From: Gemmobacter sp034519525
Lineage (GTDB): Bacteria > Pseudomonadota > Alphaproteobacteria > Rhodobacterales > Rhodobacteraceae
Direction of reading: 5' to 3'
DNA length: 64,000 bases
Assembly: GCA_034519525.1 (NCBI GenBank)
Contig: JAXHOJ010000038.1
Coordinates: 62,001-126,000 of the forward strand
In this document: positions 24,869 to 34,916 of the stretch, one piece after another
How positions within the stretch are numbered: position 1 is the stretch's first letter
Layout of the letters: each line of letters opens with the position of its first letter
Position numbers and translations under genes: made by a program
Notes under the pieces: model-generated
The model's input: the letters and a program-made list of their open reading frames with translations, nothing else
Databases searched by the model: none
What the model was told of the DNA's origin: nothing

Positions 24869-25843
24869 TCAGCGCCCCAGCAGCCCCAGCAGTTCGGCCG
24901 CGGCCTCGTCGGGGGTACGCTGGCCGGTGCCGACCTCGGCCCCCAGCCGCTGCATGATGCCTTTCAGCGGGTCACGGGCCAGCCGGGCCAACAGGCTCTG
25001 GCGGACCTCTTCCTCGAACCAGTGGCGCGACTGGGCGCGGCGGCGGTCCTGCCAGTGCCCATGCGCGCGGCGCCAATCGGCCAAAGCCTGCATTTCTGCC
25101 CAGGCGGCCTGCAGGCCCTGATCCTGCAGCGCCGAAACCGCCAGCGCCTTGGGAAAGCCCTCGGGATCCTGCGGGCGGCGGCGCAGCAGGCGCAGGGCGC
25201 CCGCATAATCGGCCTGGGTGCGCAGGGCCGCCGGTTTCAGATCGCCATCCGCCTTGTTCACCAGAATGATATCGGCCATTTCCATGATGCCGCGCTTGAC
25301 GCCCTGCAATTCGTCGCCGCCCGCCGGGGCCAGCAGCAGCAGGAACAGGTCGCACATTTCGGCCACCATGGTTTCCGACTGGCCCACCCCCACGGTTTCG
25401 ATCAGCACGACGTCGTAGCCCGCAGCCTCGCACAGGGCCACGGCCTCGCGCGTGCGGCGGGCGACGCCGCCCAGATGGGTCTGGCTGGGCGAGGGGCGGA
25501 TGAAGGCCATGGGATCGCGCGACAGCCGTTCCATCCGGGTCTTGTCGCCCAGGATCGAGCCGCCGGTGCGCGCCGAAGACGGATCGACGGCCAGAACCGC
25601 CACCCGCAGCCCCTGCCCGGTCAGCAGCAGGCCGAAGCTTTCGATGAAGGTGGATTTGCCCACCCCCGGCGTGCCGGAAAGCCCGATGCGCAGGGCCTGC
25701 CGCCCGGCCTGTGCCACGGCGGCCACCAGGGCGCGGGCCTGCACCCGGTGATCGTCGCGCGCACTTTCCACCAGGGTGATGGCGCGGGCCAGCGCCCGGC
25801 GATCCCCGGCGATCACGGATTGTGCAAGGCTTGAAACATCCAT
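24869..25843 (-). CDS. meaB: Methylmalonyl-CoA mutase-associated GTPase MeaB
   Basis: A 324-residue G3E-family P-loop GTPase that protects and loads adenosylcobalamin-dependent methylmalonyl-CoA mutase. Walker A is SGTPGVGKSTF (about residues 55-65). DPSSARTGGSILGDKTRM is the MeaB/ArgK signature, ETVGVGQSE the switch region, and NKAD the guanine-binding motif. The ATG at 25843 is used. No mutase gene is in the window. Confidence 0.93.
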   Translation of the reverse strand: MDVSSLAQSVIAGDRRALARAITLVESARDDHRVQARALVAAVAQAGRQALRIGLSGTPGVGKSTFIESFGLLLTGQGLRVAVLAVDPSSARTGGSILGDKTRMERLSRDPMAFIRPSPSQTHLGGVARRTREAVALCEAAGYDVVLIETVGVGQSETMVAEMCDLFLLLLAPAGGDELQGVKRGIMEMADIILVNKADGDLKPAALRTQADYAGALRLLRRRPQDPEGFPKALAVSALQDQGLQAAWAEMQALADWRRAHGHWQDRRRAQSRHWFEEEVRQSLLARLARDPLKGIMQRLGAEVGTGQRTPDEAAAELLGLLGR

Positions 25844-26040
25844 CGGCAGCTCCGGTGCAAGGCATCCCTGATCGCGGCTCGTCCGGCAGGTCTGTGCCGA
25901 GCCGCCGCGCATCAGGGGTGTAATGCCCGGTCAGCGCATTATATTCCAGCCCCGGAGCGGTCTTTGGGCCGCCCGCCGGACAGATCGACGACGGAACACC
26001 GGCAGAACAGGCCGCAGGCACGAACGGAAAAGGATGTGCG

Positions 26041-26760
26041 ATGCAGATCAGGGCAGCAGTTGTGGCGCTAACACTCGCGCTTGGCCTCGCCACACCACTG
26101 GCGGCCGAAGAGGCGCGATTCGATCTGGTGCTGCGCGGCATCACGGCGGGAAGTCTCAGCTGGTCGGGAAGCGGCACGCCGGGCGGGGCCTACAGCGTGG
26201 CGGGGCGGCTGAAGACCTCGGGCCTGGCCGCCATGCTGAAACGGCTGCGCTATGATGCGCAGGCCAAGGGGCAGATCACCGCGCAGGGGGATTTCCAGCC
26301 CGCCAGCTATGTCGAAGATGCCGATACCGGGCGGCGGCAGTCGCAATCGCAGATCACCTATGTCAAGGGCGTGCCGCAGGTGACGCACAGCAAATCCGAC
26401 CGCAAGCCCCGCCCCTGGGATATCGACGCGGCAGGCCAGGCGGGCACGGTCGATCCGCTGACGGCCATGTTCGCGGCGCTGCGCGATGTGGCACCGGGCA
26501 AGGAATGTGGCGTGAACCTGCAGGTCTTCGATGGCCGCCGCGCCAGTGCCGTCAGCACCGGCGCCCCCTCGCGCCAGGGCGATCGCGTGGTCTGCGCGGG
26601 CGAATACCGCCGCATCGCCGGCTTCTCGCCCGAGGATATGGCCGAAAAGACCCGCTTTCCCTTTACCCTCACCTATGCCCCCAGCCCCGATGGCAAGATG
26701 CGGGTGATCGAGGTCTCGATGGAATCGCTCTACGGCAAGGCCCGGCTGGTGCGCCAGTAA
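26041..26760 (+). CDS. DUF3108 domain-containing exported protein
   Basis: 239 residues. The signal peptide is MQIRAAVVALTLALGLATPL followed by AAEE. The mature part is a DUF3108 beta-rich domain: FDLVLRGITAGSLSWSG, YSVAGRLKTSGLAAMLKRL, and near the end VIEVSMESLYGKARLVR. Periplasmic or outer-membrane-associated; function unknown. Divergent from meaB; repeat copy D follows. Confidence 0.82.
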   Translation: MQIRAAVVALTLALGLATPLAAEEARFDLVLRGITAGSLSWSGSGTPGGAYSVAGRLKTSGLAAMLKRLRYDAQAKGQITAQGDFQPASYVEDADTGRRQSQSQITYVKGVPQVTHSKSDRKPRPWDIDAAGQAGTVDPLTAMFAALRDVAPGKECGVNLQVFDGRRASAVSTGAPSRQGDRVVCAGEYRRIAGFSPEDMAEKTRFPFTLTYAPSPDGKMRVIEVSMESLYGKARLVRQ

Positions 26761-26785
26761 TCCGGATGCCCCCGTAATCTCCCCC

Positions 26786-26985
26786 CTTCCTCTTGGCCCA
26801 AATACCCTCGGGGGGAGGCCCGTCAGGGCCGTGGGGGGCGGAAAGCCCCCCGGCGACCTGCGGCAGGCGCGACCATGGCGCCGCATCCCATGGCAATGCC
26901 GCCGGGCGGGGCTCGATGCCCCGACCGGCGGCCCCCCTTCCGGCAAAGCCTCCTTTGGCAAAACCCCGCCCGGCAAAGCTGGACA
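26786..26985. repeat. Dispersed intergenic repeat, copy D (long form)
   Basis: CCTCTTGGCCCAAATACCCT, GGGGGGAGGCCC, a GGCCCGTCAGGGCC hairpin, then a GGGGGGCGGAAAGCCCCCC hairpin. The right half (CGCATCCCATGGCAATGCC, CGGGGCTCGATGCCCC) matches copy B. It occupies the gap between DUF3108 and hrpB and may act as a terminator. Confidence 0.65.
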
Positions 26986-27014
26986 GCGCGGCGCCGATCT
27001 GGTGGAACGGCGGC

Positions 27015-29456
27015 ATGACCATGCTTCCCATCGACGATGCCCTGCCCGATCTGATCGCCGCGCTGCGCGCCCGTGGCATGGCCGTGCTGCAGGCCCCGCC
27101 CGGCGCGGGCAAGACCACGCGGGTGCCGCTCGCCCTGCTGCAGGCGGGCCTTGCCCCCGGCCGCATCCTGATGCTGGAACCGCGCCGCCTTGCCGCCCGT
27201 GCCGCCGCCGAACGCATGGCCGCCACCCTGGGCGAAGCGCCGGGCCAGACCGTCGGCTACCGCATCCGGGGCGAGGCGAAAGTGTCGCGCGCCACCCGGA
27301 TCGAAGTTGTCACCGAAGGCATCCTGACCCGGATGCTGCAATCCGATCCCGGCCTTGATGGCATCGGCGCGGTGATCTTCGACGAATTTCACGAACGCAG
27401 CCTGAATGCCGATCTGGGCCTTGCCCTCACGCTGGAAATCCGCGGCGCGCTGCGCGACGATCTGCTGCTGGTCGTCATGTCGGCCACGCTGGATGCCGCC
27501 CCCGTCGCCGCGCTGATGGGGGATGCGCCGCTGGTCACCTCGGCGGGCCGCGCCTATCCGGTGGACACCCGCTGGCTGCCCCGCCCGCTCGATGCCCGCG
27601 CCCGGTTCGAACCGGCGCTGGCGGCACTGGTCATCCAGGCGGTGGAGGAATGCCCCGAGGGCGGCATCCTCGTCTTCCTGCCCGGCGAGGGCGAGATCCG
27701 CCGCGTGGAAACCCTGCTGAAGCACCTGCCCGGCTGCGATATCTTCCCGCTGTTCGGCGCGATGGAGTTTGCCGCACAGCGCGCCGCGCTGGCCCCGCCC
27801 GCGCCGGGGCGGCGCAAGATCGTGCTGGCCACCTCAATCGCGGAAACCTCGCTCACCCTGCCCGATATCCGCGTTGTGGTGGATGGCGGCCGCGCCCGCC
27901 GCGCCCGGTTCGATGCGCCCTCCGGCATGGCGCGGCTGGTCACCGAACGGGTGACGCGGGCCGAGGCCGAACAGCGCCGGGGCCGCGCAGGCCGCGTGGC
28001 CGAAGGCACCTGCTACCGCCTGTGGTCCAGGGGCGAGGAAGGCGGGCTGGCCGCCTTCCCCCCGGCCGAGATCGAGGCGGGCGACCTGACGCCACTGGCG
28101 CTGGAACTGGCGCTCTGGGGGTCGGTGGATCTGCCCTTTCTCACCCCGCCGCATCCCGGTGTTCTGGCCGAATCACAGGCGCTGCTGACAGCGCTGCAGG
28201 CGCTGGATGGCGCGGGGCGCATCACCGATCATGGCCGGGCGCTGGCGGCGCTGCCGCTGCATCCGCGCCTTGGCCATATGCTGCTGCGCGCCGGTGGCGG
28301 GGCCGAGGCAGCAGCCCTGGCCGCGGCTCTGGCCGAACGCGATCCGCTGCGCGGCGCCCCGCCCGATCTGGCGCTGCGCATGGCGGCAGTGAAAGACCCG
28401 GCGCGCGCCGAACGGGACGGCCATGCCCCGCACCGCCCCACCATCGAGCGTATCCGGGCCGAGGCAAAGCGGCTGGCCCGTGCCGTGGCCGACCGCCCGC
28501 AGGGCTTCGGCCTCGCGCAGATGGCAGCGCTCGCCTACCCGGATCGCATCGGCCTGCGCCGCAAGGGCGATGCGCCGCGCTGGGTGCTTTCGGGCGGCAA
28601 GGGCGCTGCCATGGCGGCAGGCCTGCCGCTGTCGGGCGCGCGGCTGCTGGTCGCCACCGATCTGGATGGCGACCTGCGCGAAGCCACGATCCGCCAGGCC
28701 GTGCCGATCTCCGAGGCTGATCTGCGCGCTGTGCATGGCGCAGAGATCGGCTGGTACGATGTCTGCGACTGGTCAAAACGTGACGGCCGGGTGGTGGCCC
28801 GGCGGCAGGAACGCTTCGGCGCGCTGGTGCTCGATGACCGGCACTGGCCCGACGCCCCGCCCGAGGCCCTGGCCCGCGCCGCCCGCGACGGGCTGCGCCA
28901 GATCGGCCTGCCCTGGACCAATGCCGCCCGCCGCCTGAAGGCGCGTGTCGATCTGTGCCGCCGCGATGGCGCCGATCTGCCCGATCTGTCGGATGCCGCC
29001 TTGCTGGCCGGTGACGCGCTGCTGCCACATCTGACAGGCCTGCGCAGCGAGGCTGATCTGCGCGGCTTCGATCTGCTGGAACCGCTGCGCCAGCATCTGG
29101 GATGGGAGGCGTTGCAGCTGCTGGACCGGCTGACGCCCGCGCATTTCGAAACCCCGCTGGGCCGCCGGGTGCCCATCGACTATGACGGCGAAACCCCGGG
29201 GATCGAGCTGCGCCTGCAGGAGCTGTTCGGCGTCACCACCCATCCCACCGTCGGGCCAAAGCGGCTGCCGCTGCGCATCACCCTGCTGTCGCCGGGCGGC
29301 AAGCCGGTGCAGGTGACCGCCGATCTGCCGGGGTTCTGGACCAATTCCTATGCCGATGTGCGGCGCGACATGCGCGGCCGCTATCCGCGCCACCCCTGGC
29401 CCGAAGACCCGCGCGCAGCCGATCCCACCACCCGCACCAAACCGCGCGGCACCTGA
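27015..29456 (+). CDS. hrpB: ATP-dependent helicase HrpB
   Basis: An 813-residue DExH-box helicase of the HrpA/HrpB group. Motif I is PPGAGKTTRVP (about residues 30-40) and motif II is VIFDEFHERSLNADL (DEFH, as usual in HrpB). Motif III is MSATLD; motif VI is QRRGRAGRVAEGTCYRLW. The C-terminal HrpB domain ends with FFGVTTHPTVGPKRLPL-like sequence (ELFGVTTHPTVGPKRLP). Acts on RNA; the physiological role is poorly defined. The ATG at 27015 (MTMLPIDDALPDLI) is chosen because the in-frame upstream part is translated repeat DNA. Confidence 0.93.
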   Translation: MTMLPIDDALPDLIAALRARGMAVLQAPPGAGKTTRVPLALLQAGLAPGRILMLEPRRLAARAAAERMAATLGEAPGQTVGYRIRGEAKVSRATRIEVVTEGILTRMLQSDPGLDGIGAVIFDEFHERSLNADLGLALTLEIRGALRDDLLLVVMSATLDAAPVAALMGDAPLVTSAGRAYPVDTRWLPRPLDARARFEPALAALVIQAVEECPEGGILVFLPGEGEIRRVETLLKHLPGCDIFPLFGAMEFAAQRAALAPPAPGRRKIVLATSIAETSLTLPDIRVVVDGGRARRARFDAPSGMARLVTERVTRAEAEQRRGRAGRVAEGTCYRLWSRGEEGGLAAFPPAEIEAGDLTPLALELALWGSVDLPFLTPPHPGVLAESQALLTALQALDGAGRITDHGRALAALPLHPRLGHMLLRAGGGAEAAALAAALAERDPLRGAPPDLALRMAAVKDPARAERDGHAPHRPTIERIRAEAKRLARAVADRPQGFGLAQMAALAYPDRIGLRRKGDAPRWVLSGGKGAAMAAGLPLSGARLLVATDLDGDLREATIRQAVPISEADLRAVHGAEIGWYDVCDWSKRDGRVVARRQERFGALVLDDRHWPDAPPEALARAARDGLRQIGLPWTNAARRLKARVDLCRRDGADLPDLSDAALLAGDALLPHLTGLRSEADLRGFDLLEPLRQHLGWEALQLLDRLTPAHFETPLGRRVPIDYDGETPGIELRLQELFGVTTHPTVGPKRLPLRITLLSPGGKPVQVTADLPGFWTNSYADVRRDMRGRYPRHPWPEDPRAADPTTRTKPRGT

Positions 29457-29554
29457 CCGCTGCAACACCCGGTAACCAAGGGTGAAGGCCCGCCCCCTTC
29501 CCCCGGCCCGGCGTTAACGCTAACCAGACGGTCAAATCGCTTTGGGAGATGCAA

Positions 29555-30715
29555 ATGACCCGCCAACAGCGCGGCCGCTGGGCCGTGGCCGCCATGTTCA
29601 TGGCCAATGGCTTCATCATGGGGGCCTGGGTTCCCCAGATCCCGCTGCTGCTGCCGCGTCATGGCATCGGTGAATCCATGGTGGGGCTGATGATCCTGGT
29701 CCTGGGCCTGGGCGCGCTGGCCTCGATGAGCTTCTGTGGCAGGCTCATCACCCGGCATGGCTCGCGTCCGGTGCTGCGGGCCTTTGCGGCGCTGGCGGTG
29801 CCGGTGCTGCCGCTGGTGATCCTGGCGCCGGGCCTCGCAACCCTGACCCCGGCCATGTTCCTCTTCGGCGCCATGCTGGGCTGCATGGATGTGGCGATGA
29901 ATGCCAATGCGGTCGAGGTGGAAAGCCGGCTGGGCCGGGCCATCATGTCTTCCTCGCACGGGTTCTGGAGTCTGGGCGGCTTTGCAGGCAGCGCGCTGGG
30001 CGGGCTGCTGATCGCGCAATGGGGGCCAGAGGCGCAGGCGCTGACGGTGGCGGCGTTTCTGGCCGTGACCGTGGCCGCCGCCGCCCCCTTCCTCGATGCC
30101 GCCCCCGGTGCGGCGAAACCCGCCGAGGCGCAGGGCCAGCGCCTGCTGCCGCGCGATCCGCTGATCTGGGCGGTGGGCGGGCTGGCGCTGCTGTGCATGC
30201 TGGCCGAAGGCGGGATCATGGATTGGGCCGCGCTTTATCTGATGCAGCAGCAGGGCGCCGATGTCGCGCAGGCCGGGCTGGGCTTTGCCTTCTTCGCCGG
30301 GGCCATGGCGATCATGCGCTTTGCGGGCGACGGGCTGCGCAACCGCTTTGGCGCGGTGCGCACCCTGCGCGCCTCGACCCTGATTGCCGCATCCGGGCTG
30401 CTGATCGCCGCCCTCGCGCCCTCGCTGTGGATCGCGCTGCCCGCCTTCGCGCTGGCAGGGCTTGGCCTGGCCAATACCGTGCCCATCATGTTTTCGGCCG
30501 CGGGCAACCACCCCGGCCTTGGCGCAGGGGCCGCGCTGTCGACGGTCACGATGGTCGGCTATTCCGGCATCCTCGTCGGCCCCTCGGCCATCGGCGTCGT
30601 GGCCGAACATGCGGGCTTCCGCTGGACCTATGCCGCGCTGGCCCTGGCGCTGCTGCTGGTCACCGCCTTCGCCCCGCTGGCCCGCGCCGCAGACCGGCCC
30701 TCAGACAGCGCCTGA
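29555..30715 (+). CDS. MFS transporter
   Basis: A 386-residue major facilitator carrier with about 12 helices. It begins QRGRWAVAAMFMANGFIMGA. FGAMLGCMDVAMNANAVEVE and SSSHGFWSLGGFAGSALGG are typical of the YbjJ/FucP-like subgroup. Substrate unknown. The ATG at 29555 gives correct spacing to GGGAG; the ATG two codons earlier would overlap the ribosome site. Repeat copy E follows the stop. Confidence 0.88.
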   Translation: MTRQQRGRWAVAAMFMANGFIMGAWVPQIPLLLPRHGIGESMVGLMILVLGLGALASMSFCGRLITRHGSRPVLRAFAALAVPVLPLVILAPGLATLTPAMFLFGAMLGCMDVAMNANAVEVESRLGRAIMSSSHGFWSLGGFAGSALGGLLIAQWGPEAQALTVAAFLAVTVAAAAPFLDAAPGAAKPAEAQGQRLLPRDPLIWAVGGLALLCMLAEGGIMDWAALYLMQQQGADVAQAGLGFAFFAGAMAIMRFAGDGLRNRFGAVRTLRASTLIAASGLLIAALAPSLWIALPAFALAGLGLANTVPIMFSAAGNHPGLGAGAALSTVTMVGYSGILVGPSAIGVVAEHAGFRWTYAALALALLLVTAFAPLARAADRPSDSA

Positions 30716-30727
30716 CGCCTGCCCTTT

Positions 30728-30793
30728 ATCTTGGCCCAAATATCCTCGGGGGGAGGCCCGGCACGGGCCGTGGGGGGCGCGAGCGCCCCCCGG
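30728..30793. repeat. Dispersed intergenic repeat, copy E
   Basis: ATCTTGGCCCAAATATCCTC, GGGGGGAGGCCC, a GGCCCGGCACGGGCC hairpin, and GGGGGGCGCGAGCGCCCCCC. It lies between convergent MFS and argF genes. Confidence 0.65.
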
Positions 30794-30822
30794 CCGACCC
30801 CGCCGCCCTGCGTGGCGCGGGA

Positions 30823-31749
30823 TCAGAGCCCGAGGCACCAGCGCATCACCGCTTTCTGCGCGTGCAGCCGGTTTTCCGCCTCGTCGAACACCACCGAATT
30901 GGGGCCATCCATCACCGCGCTGGTCACTTCGTCATTCCGGTGCGCGGGCAGGCAGTGCATGAACAGCGCATCGGGTTTGGCCAGCGCCATCAGCTGTTCG
31001 TTCACCTGATAGGCGCGCAGCTGGTTGTGGCGGCGTTCCTTGGCGCTTTCGGGATCATGCATCGACACCCAGGTATCGGTCACCACCAGATCGGCCCCCG
31101 CCAGCGCCTTGGCCGGATCGCGTTCCACCTGCACATTCACGCCCTTAGACCGGGCAAAGCCCAGCCATTCCGCCTCGGGGTCCAGCGTGGGCGGGCCGGT
31201 GAAGGTGAAATCGAAGCCGAACTGGCCTGCGGCATGCAGGAAGCTGGCGCAGACATTGTTGCCATCCCCCGCCCAGACCACCTTCTTGCCGCCGATCGGG
31301 CCGCGATGTTCTTCATAGGTCATCACATCTGCCATGATCTGGCAGGGATGGGTGCGGTTGGTCAGGCCGTTGATGACCGGCACCGTGGCGTGTTCGGCCA
31401 TCTCCAGCAGCGTCGCCTCTTCAAAGGTGCGGATCATGATGAGATCGACATAGCGCGACAGCACGCGGGCGGTATCGGCGATGGTTTCGCCGTGGCCCAG
31501 CTGCATTTCCTTGCCCGACAGCACCATGGTTTCGCCGCCCATCTGGCGCACGCCCACATCGAAGGACACGCGGGTGCGGGTGGAGGGTTTTTCGAAGATC
31601 AGCGCCACCATGCGGCCTTCCAGCGGCTGGTCGTCATCGGGCGTGCCCTTGGGGCGGCCATCGCGGGCGGTCTTCATCGCATGGGCGCTGTCGATCATCG
31701 CCCGCAGGTCGGCGGCGTCGGTGGTGTGGATATCGAGGAAATGGTTCAT
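30823..31749 (-). CDS. argF: Ornithine carbamoyltransferase
   Basis: A 308-residue enzyme making citrulline from ornithine and carbamoyl phosphate (arginine synthesis). Carbamoyl-phosphate motif: EKPSTRTRVSFD. Other motifs: NRTHPCQIMADVMTYEE, VVTDTWVSM, and FMHCLPAHR near the C-terminus. The ATG at 31749 (MNHFLDIHTTDAADL) matches the family start, though its ribosome site is weak. Downstream of argD on the same strand (88-base gap), the common alphaproteobacterial argD-argF order. Confidence 0.95.
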   Translation of the reverse strand: MNHFLDIHTTDAADLRAMIDSAHAMKTARDGRPKGTPDDDQPLEGRMVALIFEKPSTRTRVSFDVGVRQMGGETMVLSGKEMQLGHGETIADTARVLSRYVDLIMIRTFEEATLLEMAEHATVPVINGLTNRTHPCQIMADVMTYEEHRGPIGGKKVVWAGDGNNVCASFLHAAGQFGFDFTFTGPPTLDPEAEWLGFARSKGVNVQVERDPAKALAGADLVVTDTWVSMHDPESAKERRHNQLRAYQVNEQLMALAKPDALFMHCLPAHRNDEVTSAVMDGPNSVVFDEAENRLHAQKAVMRWCLGL

Positions 31750-31837
31750 GGCAGCTGCTTTCTGGACGGCGGCAGGCGGCCGGGGCTTTGCACCCCCGGA
31801 CCCCCGTGGGATAGTTCGTGACACAGAGTGAAGGGCG

Positions 31838-33015
31838 TCAGGCAGGCTCGAGGTGGCAGCGGCGGTCCGCGTCGAGGCGGCGCAGCGCCTCGGCGATATC
31901 GGCGTCGGGGATGTTCAGCGCGGGCAGCAGGCGCAGGCAGTTATCGGCGGCGGGCACGGTGAGCATGTGCTGGCCATAGCCTGCCTTCACCACATCGGTA
32001 TTGGCCGCCTTGCATTTCAGGCCCAGCATCAGGCCCTGCCCCCGCACCTCTTCAAACACCGCGGATGCGCGGCGACCAGACCTTCCAGCCCCTGGCGGAA
32101 CAGACCGGCCTTGCGGTTGACTTCGGCCAGGAAGGCATCATCCGACACGATCTGCGTGACCGTAGCCCCCACCGCGCAGCCCAAGGGGTTGCCGCCATAG
32201 GTGGAGCCATGGGTGCCCGCCACCATGCCCGAGGCCGCGTTTTCGGTGGCCAGCACCGCGCCCAGCGGAAAGCCGCCGCCGATGCCCTTGGCGACCATCA
32301 TGATATCGGGCGTCACCCCGGCCCATTCATGCGCGAACAGCTTGCCGGTGCGGCCCATGCCGCATTGCACCTCGTCCAGGATCAGCAGCGCGCCGGTTGC
32401 GTCGCACAGATCGCGCAGGCCCTTCAGGCAGGCATCGGGCAGCGTGCGGATGCCGCCCTCGCCCTGGATCGGTTCGACCATGATGGCGGCGGTGTGATCG
32501 GTGATGGCGGCGCGCAGGGCCTCATGATCGCCCCAGGGCAGATGCGTGAAGCCCGGCATCAGCGGGCCGAAGCCCTTGACCATCTTTTCCGACCCGGCCG
32601 CCGCGATGGCGCCGGTGGAGCGGCCGTGGAAGGCGCCTTCGAAGGTGATGATCTCGGTCCGGTCCGGCTGGCCTTTTTCATACCAGTATTTGCGGGCCAT
32701 CTTGATGGCCAGTTCCGCCGCCTCGGTGCCGGAATTGGTGAAGAAGACGGTATCGGCGAAGGTGTGTTCCACCAGCATCTCGGCCAGCCGTTCCTGTTCC
32801 GGGATGCGGTAGAGGTTGGACACATGCCAGAGCTTTTGCGCCTGTTCGGTCAGGGTGGCGACCAGGGCCGGGTGGGCATGGCCCAGCGCGTTCACCGCGA
32901 TGCCCGCGCCCAGATCCAGGTAGCGGCTGCCATCCTCGGCAGTCAGCCAGCTGCCTGCGCCATGGGTAAAGGCCAGCGGCGCGCGGTTGTAGGTGGGCAG
33001 AACGGAGGTGATCAT
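31838..33015 (-). pseudogene. argD: Acetylornithine aminotransferase, one frameshift
   Basis: PLP-dependent class III aminotransferase of arginine synthesis. It begins MITSVLPTYNRAPLAFTHGA, with FFTNSGTEAAELAIKMARKY, the PLP region LILDEVQCGMGRTGKLFAHE, and the lysine segment MMVAKGIGGGFPLGAVLAT. The frame breaks near base 32060: after VAAHP the sense moves to a second frame that reads VFEEVRGQGLMLGLK and ends RRCHLEPA at 31838. One missing base restores a full-length enzyme of about 392 residues, so this is probably a sequence error. Confidence 0.88.
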
Positions 33016-33292
33016 GGGAATATCCTAGCGGAATGAGGCCATAGGGGTGCCAAAGGCAGCGGGCCATGTCAACGGGAGGAAGGGGGGGGACCGGGGAAAG
33101 CCGGGTCAGGATCGCAGGGCTGCAGCAGCGCAGGCGCCCGCGCGCGGGTCAGGCGCGTCGGCGTCGGGGCAGCTGGAAGGGGCGGTTTGCGGCGATCATG
33201 CCGGGCGCATAGCGCGATACCGGCGATCTGTAAATGAAAATCTCGGGAAAATGGCGGCGGGCCAGCGGCGGCCCCCCTGCAGCGGCAGGCAG

Positions 33293-33532
33293 TCAGCCCT
33301 TGGCCTTCTCCCGCCGGTAGGTGCCTTCCGGCAGATCCAGCGCAGCGGCCAGATCGCGCAGCTGGGTCATCGACAGGGTGATGACCATCGGCTCTTCGGT
33401 GACGGGGTGCAGCTGTTCCAGCGTCACGCAATCGTCGAAGGCATTGATGGTGATATCTTCCTGCAAGCCGTCATGCCCCTCGTCGATGAGGGTGATCACG
33501 GTCGCGTCGAATTCGTGTTCAATGGTAAACAT
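33293..33532 (-). CDS. Small conserved hypothetical protein
   Basis: 79 residues, acidic: MFTIEHEFDATVITLIDEGH, then ITINAFDDCVTLEQLHP and a basic end YRREKAKG. No signal peptide or membrane segment. The pattern recalls a short Rhodobacterales protein, but I cannot name a family. A GTG at 33538 is an alternative start. The 277-base gap between it and argD shows nothing recognisable. Confidence 0.65.
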   Translation of the reverse strand: MFTIEHEFDATVITLIDEGHDGLQEDITINAFDDCVTLEQLHPVTEEPMVITLSMTQLRDLAAALDLPEGTYRREKAKG

Positions 33533-33722
33533 GGCCACAGGTTAGGCGCTGCGCCGCTGCGGCGCAATGGGCAAGCGCGGCTGGCGGGGTGGCTGTCCCC
33601 GGCAATAGCCTGCCTGCCGCAACCGCGCGCCCTGAATTCACCGTGACCGGGCGCGCGGGGTCTTTCTGCCGCCATCCCATCTGTTACATTGGGAAAAAAT
33701 AACAGAGCAGGAGTGCGCGGGC

Positions 33723-34466
33723 ATGTCGGGGCTTCGTTTCGGTGCGGTATTGGCCGCCTGTCTGGCGCTGGCGGGCTGTGTTCAGCCGGTGGTCGCGCCT
33801 GTGCCGCCTGCCGCGCTGCAGGCCCGGCCGATGGTACCGCCGCAGCTGAGCCCGCAGGCGGCCGCCGAGAATTTCATATCCGTGGTCGAGCGGGTGGAGC
33901 CGGTGGCCGAGGCGATCTGCCGTGACCGCACGCGGGGCCGGGCCGATTGCGATCTGCAGATCGTGATCGACCGGCAGATGAACATGCCGCCCAATGCCTT
34001 TCAGACGCTGGACGAGGCCGGGCGCCCGGTGGTGGGCTTTACCATCGCCCTGATCGCGGATGCGCGCAACGCCGACGAGCTGGCCTTCGTTCTGGGGCAT
34101 GAGGCCTCGCACCATATTCTGGGCCATATTCCGCGCCAGCAGCAGACGGCGATGACCGGCGCGGTGCTGGGATCGGTGCTGGGGCAGATCACCGGCGCGG
34201 ATGCCGCCGGAATGGAAGAATGGCAGCGGATCGGCGCATCGGTCGGCGCGCGGCGCTATTCCAAGGGGTTTGAACTTGAAGCCGATGCGCTGGGGGCCGA
34301 AATCGCATTCTATGCGGGCTATGATCCGGTTCTGGGCGCCGGGTTCTTTTCGCGGCTGCCAGATCCGGGGGATGAATTCATGGGCAGCCATCCGGCCAAT
34401 ACCCAGCGGCAGGCGCAGATTGCCGCCGTGGTGGCGCGGCTGAAGGCGCAGCAGGCGGGATATTGA
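33723..34466 (+). CDS. M48-family metalloprotease lipoprotein
   Basis: 247 residues. A lipoprotein signal ends LAACLALAGC, lipidated Cys near residue 19. The peptidase motif HExxH is VLGHEASHHILGH (about residues 122-134), and the third zinc ligand lies in FELEADALGAEIAF (ELEAD, about 183). This is the BepA/LoiP-like M48 group acting on envelope proteins. The ATG at 33723 is preceded by an AGGAG about 10 bases away. Confidence 0.9.
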   Translation: MSGLRFGAVLAACLALAGCVQPVVAPVPPAALQARPMVPPQLSPQAAAENFISVVERVEPVAEAICRDRTRGRADCDLQIVIDRQMNMPPNAFQTLDEAGRPVVGFTIALIADARNADELAFVLGHEASHHILGHIPRQQQTAMTGAVLGSVLGQITGADAAGMEEWQRIGASVGARRYSKGFELEADALGAEIAFYAGYDPVLGAGFFSRLPDPGDEFMGSHPANTQRQAQIAAVVARLKAQQAGY

Positions 34467-34570
34467 TCCAAAGCGCAAAGGATCTGCGGGCGGCGCCTTG
34501 ATCTGGGTCAAGGCCGGGCTGCGGCTTCCGGCCCATGCTGGCCACAATCGGCAGAACAGGGAGTTGCGCG

Positions 34571-34822
34571 ATGATCGGTTACGTCGAGGCCCCCCGGGCC
34601 TGGTGGGTGACGCATGGCATGGCACGGGTGATCGGCGTCAGCCTGCCCCGCGCGGTGACAGAGGGCTGGCTGAAGCGCAGCGAACTGGCCCGGCTGGTGG
34701 AACGCTGTCAGGGCTGCGGCACCAATGGCCAGTGTGCCAGCTGGCTTGCCCTGCATCAAAGCTCTGAAACAGTTCCCGATTTCTGCCCCAACAAGGCCGA
34801 GATCGAATCCCTCGCCCCCTGA
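34571..34822 (+). CDS. DUF6455-like small protein
   Basis: 83 residues. It contains SLPRAVTEGWLKRSELARLV, then ERCQGCGTNGQCASWL and a C-terminal DFCPNKAEIESLA. The Cys cluster (CQGC, C, C) is typical of the DUF6455 family, whose function is unknown; metal or cluster binding is possible. The ATG at 34571 is used. Confidence 0.75.
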   Translation: MIGYVEAPRAWWVTHGMARVIGVSLPRAVTEGWLKRSELARLVERCQGCGTNGQCASWLALHQSSETVPDFCPNKAEIESLAP

Positions 34823-34916
34823 TTGCGGGCGCCCTGCCCCCGGCTGTCCGGCTTCCGGGCCGCAGAGGTATGGCGGGGGTATGGCCCCTGTCCCGACACG
34901 GCGCTAGTCTGGCCCC